64,000 nucleotides of DNA, from positions 41,126 through 105,125 of the forward strand of contig RXJV01000012.1 in assembly GCA_003963075.1 (NCBI GenBank), given 5' to 3'. Both the position numbers and the translations under genes were made by a program. Source of the DNA: Burkholderiales bacterium (GTDB lineage: Bacteria > Pseudomonadota > Gammaproteobacteria > Burkholderiales > Burkholderiaceae_C). The notes under the pieces were generated by a model. The model saw only the letters and a program-made list of their open reading frames with translations, did no database searches and was not told the origin of the DNA. This document shows positions 55,142 to 63,759 of this stretch, in pieces (within the stretch, counting starts at the first letter, position 1; every line of letters starts with the position of its first letter).

Positions 55142-56659
55142 ATGGACATCCTCAGCAACCTCGCCTTCGGCTTCAGCCACGCGCTGACGCTGCAGAACCT
55201 GATGTTCTGCGCCATCGGCTGCACCGTGGGCACGTTGGTCGGCCTGCTACCCGGCCTCGGGCCGCTCGCCACCATCAGCCTGCTGCTGCCGCTGACCTAC
55301 TCCATCCCGACCGGCGGCGCCCTCATCATGCTGGCCGGCATCTACTACGGCGCTCAGTACGGCGACAGCGTCAGCGCGATCACGATGAAGATCCCGCACG
55401 CCAGCTCCATCGTGGCCTGCATCGACGGCTACCAGATGACGCTCAAGGGCAAGACCGGCCTGGCGCTGTTCACGGCCGGCATTTCCAGCTTCATTGGCGG
55501 TACCGTCGCCATCGTCGTGCTCGCCAGCCTGGCGCCGACACTGGGCGAGGTGGCCCTGCTGTTCGGGCCCGCCGACTATTGCTCGCTGATCCTGCTCGGC
55601 TTCTTCTGCGTCAGCTTCGTCACCACGGGCAGCCTGCTCAATGGCCTGGCCATGTGCCTGGTGGGCGTGCTGCTCGGCTCGATCGGCACCGATGTGATCT
55701 CGGGCCAGCAGCGCTACACCTTCGACCTGCCGTTTCTGATGGACGGCATTGGCCTGGTCAGCGTGGCGCTGGGCTGCTTCGGCATCGCCGAGATCACGAA
55801 GAACCTTGATGCGCGGGAGGAGCGTTCGCCCTTCAACGGCAAGATCCACCTGATGCCCACCTGGCCCGAGTTCAAACGCATCATTCCCAGCGCCTTGCGG
55901 GGCAGCGCGGTTGGCTCCTTCCTCGGCATTCTGCCCGGCGGCGGGCCGGTGATCGCGCAGTTCGCGGCCTATGCGCTGGACAAAAAAGTCAGCAAGTTCA
56001 AGGACGAAATCGGCAGCGGCGCGATCGAGGGCGTGGCCGGGCAGGCCGCGGCCGACGAGGCCGCCGCGCGCACCAGCTTCATCCCGCTGATGAGCATCGG
56101 CATCCCGGAGAACCCGGTCATGGCGCTGATGATGGCGGCCTTCATCATCAAGGGCATCCAGCCCGGGCCCAACATGATCTCCGGCCACCCGGATCTGTTC
56201 TGGGGCCTGGTGGCCAGCATGTGGGTCGGCAACGTGTTTCTCGTCGTGCTGAATGTGCCGCTGGTGCGCTACTGGCTGTCGGTCTTCAAGATCCCGTACA
56301 ACGTGCTCTTCCCGGCGATCCTGTTCTTTTGCTGCATCGGCACCTTCAGCGTCAACAGCAACCTGGACGACATCTTCACGACGGCCGCCTTCGGCCTGCT
56401 GGGCTATGTCTTCATGCGCCTGGACCTGGATGCGGCGCCGTTGATGCTGGGCTTCATCCTCGGGCCCATGCAGGAGGAGTATTTCCGCCGTGCGCTGTTG
56501 CTGAGCCGCGGCAGCTTCTCGACCTTCGTGACCCGGCCGATCAGCGCCACGCTGCTGGCGCTGATCGCGCTCTTCGTTGTGTGGCAGCTGGTGGCCTTCT
56601 TCCGGGCGCGAAGGCGACAGCCACAGGCCGCGGCGGCGCCAAGAGCCCAGCGCAGCTGA
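55142..56659 (+). CDS. tctA: Tripartite tricarboxylate transporter large subunit TctA
   Basis: A 505-aa permease with 11-12 transmembrane segments. VGLLPGLGPLATISLLLPLT, IYYGAQYGDSVSAITMKIPH, GILPGGGPVIAQFAAYALDK and SIGIPENPVMALMMAAFIIK are the TctA signatures. The substrate (citrate, tartrate or another carboxylate) cannot be told from sequence. The C-terminus is a short basic tail. Confidence 0.95.
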   Translation: MDILSNLAFGFSHALTLQNLMFCAIGCTVGTLVGLLPGLGPLATISLLLPLTYSIPTGGALIMLAGIYYGAQYGDSVSAITMKIPHASSIVACIDGYQMTLKGKTGLALFTAGISSFIGGTVAIVVLASLAPTLGEVALLFGPADYCSLILLGFFCVSFVTTGSLLNGLAMCLVGVLLGSIGTDVISGQQRYTFDLPFLMDGIGLVSVALGCFGIAEITKNLDAREERSPFNGKIHLMPTWPEFKRIIPSALRGSAVGSFLGILPGGGPVIAQFAAYALDKKVSKFKDEIGSGAIEGVAGQAAADEAAARTSFIPLMSIGIPENPVMALMMAAFIIKGIQPGPNMISGHPDLFWGLVASMWVGNVFLVVLNVPLVRYWLSVFKIPYNVLFPAILFFCCIGTFSVNSNLDDIFTTAAFGLLGYVFMRLDLDAAPLMLGFILGPMQEEYFRRALLLSRGSFSTFVTRPISATLLALIALFVVWQLVAFFRARRRQPQAAAAPRAQRS

Positions 56660-56674
56660 AGTCGGGCGCTGAGA

Positions 56675-57022
56675 TCAGGCTTCGCCGCGCAGCCGGGCCG
56701 CCAGCACGCCATAGTGGGCGTCGACCTGCGCGGGTTGCGCATCGTCCAGGTGCGCGCGCAGCACGCGCCGCAGCGTCTCCGGTTGCGGCGTCAGAGGCCC
56801 GGCGAAACGCACCCCGTCATCGTCGGCGATCAGCAGCGTCGGAAAGGTCTCGATGTCGAGCTCGCCGACCAGATCGGCTTCATCCTCGATGTCGATCCAG
56901 CGCCGCTGCAGCCCCGCCTGCGGCAGCTCGTCACAGACGGACTCAAAGGTTTGTTGGTAGGACTCGCAGGTGCGGCACCAGGCGGCACACAGGCAGGCGA
57001 CAAGAACGGTCATGGCCTGCAT
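56675..57022 (-). CDS. Thioredoxin-like protein
   Basis: A 115-aa thioredoxin fold with redox motif WCRTC (about residues 15-19), ETFPTLLIADDDG with a cis-Pro, and LVGELDIE. ATG 57022 or 57013 are both possible; residues 1-12 are hydrophobic (MTVLVACLCAA) but short for a signal. The atypical CRTC and acidic surface set it apart from TrxA. It lies downstream of the LysR gene on the same strand (39-nt gap). Confidence 0.85.
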   Translation of the reverse strand: MQAMTVLVACLCAAWCRTCESYQQTFESVCDELPQAGLQRRWIDIEDEADLVGELDIETFPTLLIADDDGVRFAGPLTPQPETLRRVLRAHLDDAQPAQVDAHYGVLAARLRGEA

Positions 57023-57061
57023 GGTGCCATGCGCGCAGGCAGCGCGGTGCAGGCCTCCAGC

Positions 57062-57949
57062 TCAGGCCGGCGGCGGGTTCATCAGGCTCTCGAGAATTTC
57101 GATGCGGTGGCGATGCGGCGTGGTGATGGCGTAGAAGCGCTCCTGCAAGGCTGTCGACTGACCCACGCTCACCAGCACGCCGCTGCGCAGCTCGTCCTGG
57201 ACCACCACCTCGGGCAGCAGGGTCAGCCAGCCACTGTCCCGCGCGATCAGGCGCAGCATGGCCATGTCGTCCACCTCGGCGCGCAGCCGAGGCGTGATGC
57301 CGGCGGAGGCGCACAGCGCATCGAACTGCGCGCGCAGCGCGTGCCGGGCGCCGGGCAGCGCGAGGTCGACGCCGTCCAGGTCTTCCGGGATGCGCAGGCT
57401 GTTTGACGGCCAGCGCCCTGCCGGCCCCACCACCGAGATCGATTGGCTGCCGAGGAAGCGGCTGTGCAACGGCCGGTCGGGGTTGGACGGCACGGTTTCA
57501 TTGCTCAGCACCACATCGAGCTGGTGCTGCACCAGCCGGCTGATCAAGCCCTCCAGCAGGCCCGACTCCAGCGTCAGCACGACGGTCGAGTCGGCCAGCA
57601 GGGGCCGGATCCAGTTCTCCTGGTAGTTGCGCGACAGCGTCGCCACGCTGCCGACGCGCAGGCGCGTGACACCGGCAGAGCGCCCCTGCAGCCGGCCCAG
57701 CATCTCTTGGCCAAGACCAAAGATGTTGTCGGCATAGGCCAGCACCAGATGGCCGCTGTCGGTCAGCACCAGGCGCCGGCCTTCGCGGGAGAACAGCTCC
57801 TCGCCGATGCGCTGCTCCAGCTGGCGGATCTGCGCCGACACCGCGGACTGCGAGGTGTGCAGCTCTTCCGCTGCTCGGGTCAGATGTCCGAGCTTGGCCA
57901 CCCGCCAGAAATAGAACAGGTGGTGGAAGTTCAGTTGGTCCAGCTTCAT
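57062..57949 (-). CDS. LysR family regulator, divergent to dabBA
   Basis: A 295-aa LysR-type regulator with an N-terminal winged HTH (FYFWRVAKLGHLTRAAEELH, TSQSAVSAQIRQLEQRIGEE) and a C-terminal effector domain (VGSVATLSRNYQENWIRPLL, DVVLSNETVPSNPDRPL). NhaR-like LysR proteins commonly sit beside dabA/dabB, so it likely controls the divergent DAB genes (inference). The start codon is directly next to a 12-bp inverted repeat, so it may also control itself. Confidence 0.92.
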   Translation of the reverse strand: MKLDQLNFHHLFYFWRVAKLGHLTRAAEELHTSQSAVSAQIRQLEQRIGEELFSREGRRLVLTDSGHLVLAYADNIFGLGQEMLGRLQGRSAGVTRLRVGSVATLSRNYQENWIRPLLADSTVVLTLESGLLEGLISRLVQHQLDVVLSNETVPSNPDRPLHSRFLGSQSISVVGPAGRWPSNSLRIPEDLDGVDLALPGARHALRAQFDALCASAGITPRLRAEVDDMAMLRLIARDSGWLTLLPEVVVQDELRSGVLVSVGQSTALQERFYAITTPHRHRIEILESLMNPPPA

Positions 57950-57999
57950 TGTTCTGTAAATGGTATTTTTTCGTTCTTATCAATGTAATTTACAGAACA
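57950..57999. promoter_or_regulatory. Perfect 12-bp inverted repeat between LysR and dabB
   Basis: TGTTCTGTAAAT (57950-57961) and ATTTACAGAACA (57988-57999) are exact reverse complements separated by 26 nt of AT-rich DNA. LysR-type operators are typically interrupted dyads with a T-N11-A core. It lies 49 nt before the dabB start and directly abuts the LysR ATG, so it is a good candidate operator for the divergent pair. Confidence 0.75.
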
Positions 58000-58048
58000 G
58001 ATACCGGCAAGCATGATGCGCGGCATCGAATTCAAGGAAGCCCTGCCC

Positions 58049-59611
58049 ATGGAACTCCACCCGTTGATGAAGACCGTTGCCGTGTTGGCGCCGATCGCGG
58101 CGATGCTGCCGCTGGCCTTGGGGATCGCTTTCCGCCGAGTCTCGACCGACACCCTGTGGCGCCTGTTTCAGGCGCTGTCGGGCATGGCGCTCGCCACCGC
58201 GGCAGTGCTGGCCTGGGCCGGGCCTGCCGGCATCGTGTTGCCAGCTGGCCTCCAGGCGTCGGCGCTTGGCCTGGTGCTGGCCCTGCTGGTGCAGTTGCTC
58301 GGCACCGTGATCGGCAGCTTCTCGTCGCGCTATCTGCAGGGCGAGCCGGGCCAGCGCCGCTTCATTGCGGCGCTGGCAGCGACGCTCGCGGCGGTCCAGC
58401 TGTTGCTGCTGGCCGACCATTGGGTGGTGCTGATCGCCGCTTGGGCCGGGGTGGGCGTGGCGCTGCAGCATCTGCTGTGCTTCTACCCGGACCGACCCTT
58501 TGCCCGCCTGGCCGCGCACAAGAAGCGCATGGCAGACCGTCTGGCGGATGCCCTGTTGCTCGCCGCTGCGGCCCTGGCCTGGCATGAGGTCGGCACCGGT
58601 TCCTTGTCGGCCCTCTGGGCCCACCTGGCCCAGGCCGGGCTGTCCACTGGCCTGCAGCTCAGCGCCGTGGCCTTGGTGCTCGCGGTGATCCTGCGTACGG
58701 CGGTGTTGCCGGTGCATGGCTGGCTGATCCAGGTCATGGAAGCGCCCACGCCGGTATCGGCCCTGTTGCACGCCGGTGTGGTCAATCTGGGCGGTTTCGT
58801 GTTGATCCGCTTCGCGCCGCTGCTCGAACAGGCCGGCATCGCCCGCGCGCTGCTGCTGGTGTTCGGCCTCGGCACGGCGGTGCTGGCCGGCATGGTGATG
58901 CTGACCCGCATCAGCATCAAGGTGCGGCTGGCCTGGTCCACCGTGGCGCAGATGGGCTTCATGCTGCTGGAGTGCGGCCTCGGTCTGTACACGCTGGCGG
59001 CCCTGCACCTGGTCGGCCACTCGCTCTACAAGGCCCATGTCTTCCTGTCGGCCTCGACCGTGGTGCGCCAGACCCGCCTGCAGTCCCTGCACGGCGCCAG
59101 CGCGCCGCTCGCGGCCAGCCTGGTGCTGGCGCCGGTGCTGACGGTCGCGGCCGTGCTGGCCGTGCTGTCGCTGTCGGGCCTGGCGGCCTGGCCCTGGTGG
59201 TGGAGCGCGGTGATGGGCCTGGCCTGGGCGCCGCTGCTGTGGTTGCCGCGTGGGCCGGTGTCGGCCGGTGCGCGAGCTGTGCAGTTGCTGCTCGGCCTGT
59301 TGATGGTGGTCGGCCTGACTGCTGCCGCGCTGCTGGCCCATGCCCTGCCGCTGGCCATCCAAGATGCGCCCCACCACGGGCTCGGCCTGGCCGCACTGCT
59401 GGCGCTGCTGACGCTCTATCTGTGCCTGGCCCTGCTGCAGTCGAGGCCCCAGTGGCTGTCGCGTTGGCGGCGCTGGAGTTATGCCGGTTTCTATGTGGAC
59501 GAGGCCTACACCCGCTTGGCCCTGCAGCTCTGGCCCGCCCGCTGGACGACTGGATCGCAGCCGCCCTCGCCGCCTCAGGCTGCCGCTCCCCGCGTCGCCG
59601 ACGCCCGCTGA
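58049..59611 (+). CDS. dabB: DabB, NuoL-like H+ channel subunit of DAB inorganic carbon uptake
   Basis: A 520-aa membrane protein of the NADH dehydrogenase subunit 5 (NuoL/MrpA) family with about 13 transmembrane helices. ATG 58049 follows AAGGAAG. The helical core has LAAHKKRMADRLADALLLAA and GWLIQVMEAPTPVSALLHAG, the proton-channel stretch; HLVGHSLYKAHVFLSASTVV carries the Lys/His residues. In DAB systems, DabB couples ion flow to DabA, which converts CO2 to bicarbonate (established for Halothiobacillus). dabA starts 22 nt downstream. Confidence 0.9.
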   Translation: MELHPLMKTVAVLAPIAAMLPLALGIAFRRVSTDTLWRLFQALSGMALATAAVLAWAGPAGIVLPAGLQASALGLVLALLVQLLGTVIGSFSSRYLQGEPGQRRFIAALAATLAAVQLLLLADHWVVLIAAWAGVGVALQHLLCFYPDRPFARLAAHKKRMADRLADALLLAAAALAWHEVGTGSLSALWAHLAQAGLSTGLQLSAVALVLAVILRTAVLPVHGWLIQVMEAPTPVSALLHAGVVNLGGFVLIRFAPLLEQAGIARALLLVFGLGTAVLAGMVMLTRISIKVRLAWSTVAQMGFMLLECGLGLYTLAALHLVGHSLYKAHVFLSASTVVRQTRLQSLHGASAPLAASLVLAPVLTVAAVLAVLSLSGLAAWPWWWSAVMGLAWAPLLWLPRGPVSAGARAVQLLLGLLMVVGLTAAALLAHALPLAIQDAPHHGLGLAALLALLTLYLCLALLQSRPQWLSRWRRWSYAGFYVDEAYTRLALQLWPARWTTGSQPPSPPQAAAPRVADAR

Positions 59612-59633
59612 TGCACCGAATGACGGAGAACCC

Positions 59634-62186
59634 ATGATGATCGACACCACCAGCCCATCCGCCCGCGCGTCGCTGCCCGATCCCGACGCCCTGAACCGGC
59701 AGATCGAACAGGCCTGCCATCAGGCCTGCGAGTCGATCGCTCCGGCCTGGCCGCTGGACCGCGCGATCGCGGTCAACCCGCACTGGTCACGCATCGGCAT
59801 GCCGCTGCGGCGCGTGGCTGCCCGCATGGCGGTGCTGGGCGGCATCCAGGTTTTTCCGCCGCGTGAGCGTCAGTTGCAGGCCTGGCGCGATGGCCGCATC
59901 AGCACCGCCGATCTGGAGCAGGCGCTGCGCCAGCTGCCGGCCGCCGTGGCCAGCGGCCTGAGTGCCGGCCAGTGCGTGAACGCGCTGCAGGCGGCTGCGG
60001 CGATCGAGCGCCTACCGCTGCTGATCGACCTGCTGGACAACGATCCGCAACGCCTGTCGCGCCTGTCCTGGCGCGAGGCGATCACGCACCAGGTCAGTCA
60101 GACCTGCGCGGCCTATTTCGACGAGCACCAGGCCGACTGGCAGCCCGAGCGCACCCAAGGCCTCTATGCCTTCTGGCGCGAGACCCTGCAGCACGACCAT
60201 GGCATCGGCCTGCTGATGGGCCTGCCCCGGATCGGCCGCGCCGTCGATGCGCTGCCGGCGACGGCCCGCGATGCCGAGCAATGGGTGATGCGGCGTCTGG
60301 GCTTGCCGCAGCCGGTCTGGGCCGACTACCTGGAGGCCGTGCTGCTGACCGTGAACGGTTGGGCCTCGTGGTGCGCCTATCTGGGCTGGCAGGCCAAGCT
60401 CGAGGGCGGCGAGGACGCGCACCTGCGCGAGCTGCTCGCGATCCGCCTGGCCTGGGGAGTGCTGCTGCTGGAGTGCAAGGGCGATGCCACCGCCGAGGCG
60501 GCCTTCGCTGAGCTGCAGCTGGCCTGGGGCCGGGCACCGGCGGTGCTGGCTGCTGCCGAACAGCCGCTGTTGATCGACGAGGTCTGGCAGCTCGCGCTGG
60601 AGCTGGGCTATCAACGCGACCTCGCCCAGCGGCTGCTGGCCGCGCCGGCGCAGGCGCAAGCGCCGCAGGTCGAGGTGCAGGCGGCCTTCTGCATCGATGT
60701 GCGCAGCGAGCCGCTGCGGCGCGCGCTGGAAGCGGTGCAGCCCAGCGTGCAGACGCTGGGCTTCGCGGGCTTCTTCGGCCTGCCGGTGGCTTACACGCCG
60801 CTCGCCACCCAGGCGCGCCGCCCGCAGCTGCCGGGCCTGCTCGCGCCCGCCGTCGAGGTGGTCGACAGCCTGCTGCCGAGCGCCGAGGCGTCGCAGCAGC
60901 CGGACGCGAACCTGCAGGCCCAGGCCACCGGCGCTCGGCTGGGCCGGCTGGCCCTGCACGAGCAGTGGCGGGCCGCAAGCCGCTGGCCCGGTGCGGCCTT
61001 CTCCTTCGTCGAGGCCGCGGGCCTTGGCTATCTGGCCAAGCTGGTGGACGGCTTGCGGCCGGGCCGGCAGGAACGCGCCCGCGACGACCTGCATGGCCTG
61101 CCGACACGCTACCGCGCCGTCTGCCGGCCCAAGCTCGCCGGCCTGGACCTGCCGGCCCGGGTTGACTTGGCCGCCCGCGTCCTGCATGCGATGGGCCTGG
61201 AGCAGCAGCTCGCACCGCTGGTGCTGCTGGTCGGGCACGGCAGCCAGTCGGCCAACAACGCGCATGCGGCGGCGCTGGACTGCGGCGCCTGCTGCGGCCA
61301 GACCGGCGAGGTGAATGCGCGCAGCCTGGCGTTGTTGCTCAACGAGGCGGCCGTACGCGAGGGCCTGCGCGCCCGTGGTGTCGCCATCCCGGAGTCGACC
61401 GCCTTCGTCGCGGCCCTGCACAACACGACCACCGACGAGATCGAGGCCTTCGACCTCGACCTGCTGCCCAGCGATGCGCGGGCCCGCTGGGAGGCCTTGC
61501 AGCCGACCATCGCCCGGGCCGGCGACCGCGTGCGCCGCGAACGGGCGCCGCGGCTGCAGCTCGACCCTCAGGCCGGCGAGGCGGCGCTGTTCGAGCAGCT
61601 GCGCCGCCGCGCCAACGACGCCGCCCAGACCCGGCCGGAGTGGGGCCTGGCCGGCAATGCGGCCTTCGTGATCGCGCCGCGCCAGCGCAGCCGCGGCGTG
61701 GTGCTGGGCGGTCGCAGCTTCCTGCACGACTACGACGCCGGCCAGGATGCCGACGGCAGCGTGCTGGAACTGCTGATGACCGCGCCCATGCTGGTCACGC
61801 ACTGGATCAACTGGCAATACCACGCGTCGACCTGCGACCCGCAGCGCCTGGGCAGCGGCAACAAGGTGCTGCACAACGTCGTCGGCGGCACCCTTGGTGT
61901 GTTCGAGGGCAATGGCGGCGATCTGCGCATCGGCCTGTCGCACCAGTCGCTCAACGACGGGTCGCGCTGGGTGCACGAGCCGCTGCGGCTGACCGTCGTG
62001 ATCGACGCGCCGCGCGCCGCCATCGATGCCGTCATTGCCAAGCATGCGGTCGTGCGGCAACTGCTGGATAACGACTGGCTGCATCTGTGGCGCTTCGAGG
62101 CCGCGGGCTTCGAGCGTCATGTGCAGGGCCAGTGGCAGCCGGTGAACTGGTCCGGCGCGCCGGAAGCGCAGCCCCTGGCGGCCTGA
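59634..62186 (+). CDS. dabA: DabA, carbonic-anhydrase-like subunit (DUF2309)
   Basis: An 850-aa DUF2309 protein, DabA of the energy-coupled inorganic-carbon accumulation complex. The beta-carbonic-anhydrase-like zinc ligands are in place: C353 and D355 in FCIDVRSE, H535 and C550 in GHGSQSANNAH...DCGACCG, 15 residues apart as in characterised DabA. TPAWPLDRAIAVNPHWS (here APAWPLDRAIAVNPHWS) opens the domain, and FVIAPRQRSRGVVLGGRSFL and LSHQSLNDGSRWVHEPLRL lie near the end. ATG 59634 follows GGAGA. It needs DabB to work in the membrane. Confidence 0.93.
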   Translation: MMIDTTSPSARASLPDPDALNRQIEQACHQACESIAPAWPLDRAIAVNPHWSRIGMPLRRVAARMAVLGGIQVFPPRERQLQAWRDGRISTADLEQALRQLPAAVASGLSAGQCVNALQAAAAIERLPLLIDLLDNDPQRLSRLSWREAITHQVSQTCAAYFDEHQADWQPERTQGLYAFWRETLQHDHGIGLLMGLPRIGRAVDALPATARDAEQWVMRRLGLPQPVWADYLEAVLLTVNGWASWCAYLGWQAKLEGGEDAHLRELLAIRLAWGVLLLECKGDATAEAAFAELQLAWGRAPAVLAAAEQPLLIDEVWQLALELGYQRDLAQRLLAAPAQAQAPQVEVQAAFCIDVRSEPLRRALEAVQPSVQTLGFAGFFGLPVAYTPLATQARRPQLPGLLAPAVEVVDSLLPSAEASQQPDANLQAQATGARLGRLALHEQWRAASRWPGAAFSFVEAAGLGYLAKLVDGLRPGRQERARDDLHGLPTRYRAVCRPKLAGLDLPARVDLAARVLHAMGLEQQLAPLVLLVGHGSQSANNAHAAALDCGACCGQTGEVNARSLALLLNEAAVREGLRARGVAIPESTAFVAALHNTTTDEIEAFDLDLLPSDARARWEALQPTIARAGDRVRRERAPRLQLDPQAGEAALFEQLRRRANDAAQTRPEWGLAGNAAFVIAPRQRSRGVVLGGRSFLHDYDAGQDADGSVLELLMTAPMLVTHWINWQYHASTCDPQRLGSGNKVLHNVVGGTLGVFEGNGGDLRIGLSHQSLNDGSRWVHEPLRLTVVIDAPRAAIDAVIAKHAVVRQLLDNDWLHLWRFEAAGFERHVQGQWQPVNWSGAPEAQPLAA

Positions 62187-62224
62187 ACCGGCGGCGCGCG
62201 CGCCGCGCCCATCGCCGAAGCAGG

Positions 62225-62258
62225 CGGCCGAACGCCGCTCAATTGCGACGTTCGGCCG
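62225..62258 (+). repeat. Perfect 10-bp inverted repeat after dabA
   Basis: CGGCCGAACG (62225-62234) and CGTTCGGCCG (62249-62258), 14-nt loop, 38 nt after the dabA stop. No T-run follows, so it may be a Rho-linked terminator or an mRNA end stabiliser. Confidence 0.5.
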
Positions 62259-62308
62259 GCCGACCTTAGACCCAAGATGCCGGGCAGTACGGGCTTCCTG
62301 GATCTACC

Positions 62309-62950
62309 GTGGTTTCCAGCTTACATAAAGCGGCGGCGCTGAACACGCTGCACGCGCAGGGCCGAGTCGGCACACCTTCGTCCGGCGGATCGGCCGCCAA
62401 ATCCACCTCGGCATCGTCGACATCGGCATCGACCGCGACCAAGACCGCTGCGGCGCGGCAGCATCCGGCCGGCGAGCTGTCCGCCACCGCGCTGCAGCGT
62501 GCGGCCGGCATGGCGAAGAATGCCGCGGCCGCTCAGGGCCTGGAGCGTGGCCAGAAGACCCTCGCTGCCGACCTGCGCACGGCGCTCGGCAAGGCCGGTG
62601 TCAAGCTGGGTGCGGCGGTCGAGTTCTCGGTCAGCAGCAGCGGGGCCGTGGAGGTGCGGGGCAGTGAGGCCGACAAGGCGGCGGTGCAGCGCTTTCTGAA
62701 GTCCGACACCCGCCAGCCCAGCTTCGCCAGCCGGATCGCCACCCAGGCCCAGGACGCGCTGAAGCTGTCGTCGACCATCCAGCAGAGCGCGGCCATCTCG
62801 CAGGCGGCCCAGCTTTCCAAGACCTCTGGCGGCGTGGTCTCGCTTTACAGCTCGCTGATGCAGTCGGCCGGCACGGCCCACGTGGTGTTTTCGGTGTCGG
62901 CGGCGTCGAGTTCGCTGAGCTTCCCAGGGTCGCTCGCGACCAAAGCCTGA
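62309..62950 (+). CDS. Ala/Ser-rich protein of unknown function
   Basis: A 213-aa protein from GTG 62309 (no strong ribosome site; no upstream in-frame ATG found nearby). Residues 1-65 are Ser/Thr/Ala/Pro-rich and probably disordered. From about 66 on a folded part may begin: AAQGLERGQKTLAADLRTAL, SSSGAVEVRGSEADKAAVQR, DTRQPSFASRIA, then a second Ser-rich stretch. No signal, membrane segment or known family. It sits between dabA and the convergent ssuB. Confidence 0.6.
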   Translation: MVSSLHKAAALNTLHAQGRVGTPSSGGSAAKSTSASSTSASTATKTAAARQHPAGELSATALQRAAGMAKNAAAAQGLERGQKTLAADLRTALGKAGVKLGAAVEFSVSSSGAVEVRGSEADKAAVQRFLKSDTRQPSFASRIATQAQDALKLSSTIQQSAAISQAAQLSKTSGGVVSLYSSLMQSAGTAHVVFSVSAASSSLSFPGSLATKA

Positions 62951-62966
62951 GCGGCGCCGCGGCGGC

Positions 62967-63758
62967 TCAGGCCGCCGGCGGGTGGCCGATGACGTGGCGC
63001 AGCACCCGCTCCTCCAGCTCCGTGAACGCGGGCGTCGTGCGCGAGCGCGGGCGGGGCAGGGCCACGCTGGCGTCGAGGGCGATGCCGCCGCGGTCGATCA
63101 GCAGCACGCGGTCGGCCAGGGCCACGGCCTCGGCGACATCGTGCGTCACCAGCAGGGCCGTGAAGCCGTGGCTGCGCCAAAGGTCTTCGATCAAGCGGTG
63201 CATTTCGAGGCGGGTCAGCGCGTCCAGTGCGCCGAGGGGTTCGTCCAGCAGCAGCAGCCGTGGCCGGTGCACCAGGGCGCGGGCCAAGGCGACGCGCTGG
63301 CGCTGACCGCCGGAGAGCGTGGCCGGCCAGTCGCCGCCGCGGCCGGCCAGGCCAACCTGGCCCAGGGCCTCCATCGCGCGGTGCTGGGCATCGGGTCCGG
63401 TCAGGCCCAGGGCCACGTTGTCCACCACCCGCTTCCAGGGCAGCAGGCGCGCGTCCTGGAACATCAGGCGGCGCTCGTCGGCCGCGCCGGCTTCGACGAG
63501 GCCGGCGCTGGGCGTGTCCAGCCCGGCGATCAGGCGCAGCAGCGTGCTCTTGCCGCAGCCGCTGCGGCCGACCAGCGCGACGAACTCGCCGGGCGCGACG
63601 TTCAGGTCCAGGTCCTTCAGCACATGGCGGGCGCCGAAGGACTTGGCCACGCCGCGCAGCGACAGCGCCAGGCCGCGTGGGTCGTCGCGCGCGGCCGGAG
63701 CTGCGTCGAGCACCGGATCAAGCGGCTGCACGGGGGTGTCGAACTCGGTCAGCCACAT
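62967..63758 (-). CDS. ssuB: Aliphatic sulfonate ABC transporter ATP-binding protein SsuB
   Basis: A 263-aa ABC ATPase. ATG 63758 gives [20 protein letters not shown]. Walker [18 protein letters not shown]-loop [20 protein letters not shown] (typical of SsuB/TauB), ABC signature [15 protein letters not shown], Walker [20 protein letters not shown] and His switch [15 protein letters not shown]. The N-terminal 25 residues are an extension. One base separates it from ssuC. Confidence 0.93.
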   Translation of the reverse strand: MWLTEFDTPVQPLDPVLDAAPAARDDPRGLALSLRGVAKSFGARHVLKDLDLNVAPGEFVALVGRSGCGKSTLLRLIAGLDTPSAGLVEAGAADERRLMFQDARLLPWKRVVDNVALGLTGPDAQHRAMEALGQVGLAGRGGDWPATLSGGQRQRVALARALVHRPRLLLLDEPLGALDALTRLEMHRLIEDLWRSHGFTALLVTHDVAEAVALADRVLLIDRGGIALDASVALPRPRSRTTPAFTELEERVLRHVIGHPPAA

Positions 63759-63759
63759 C

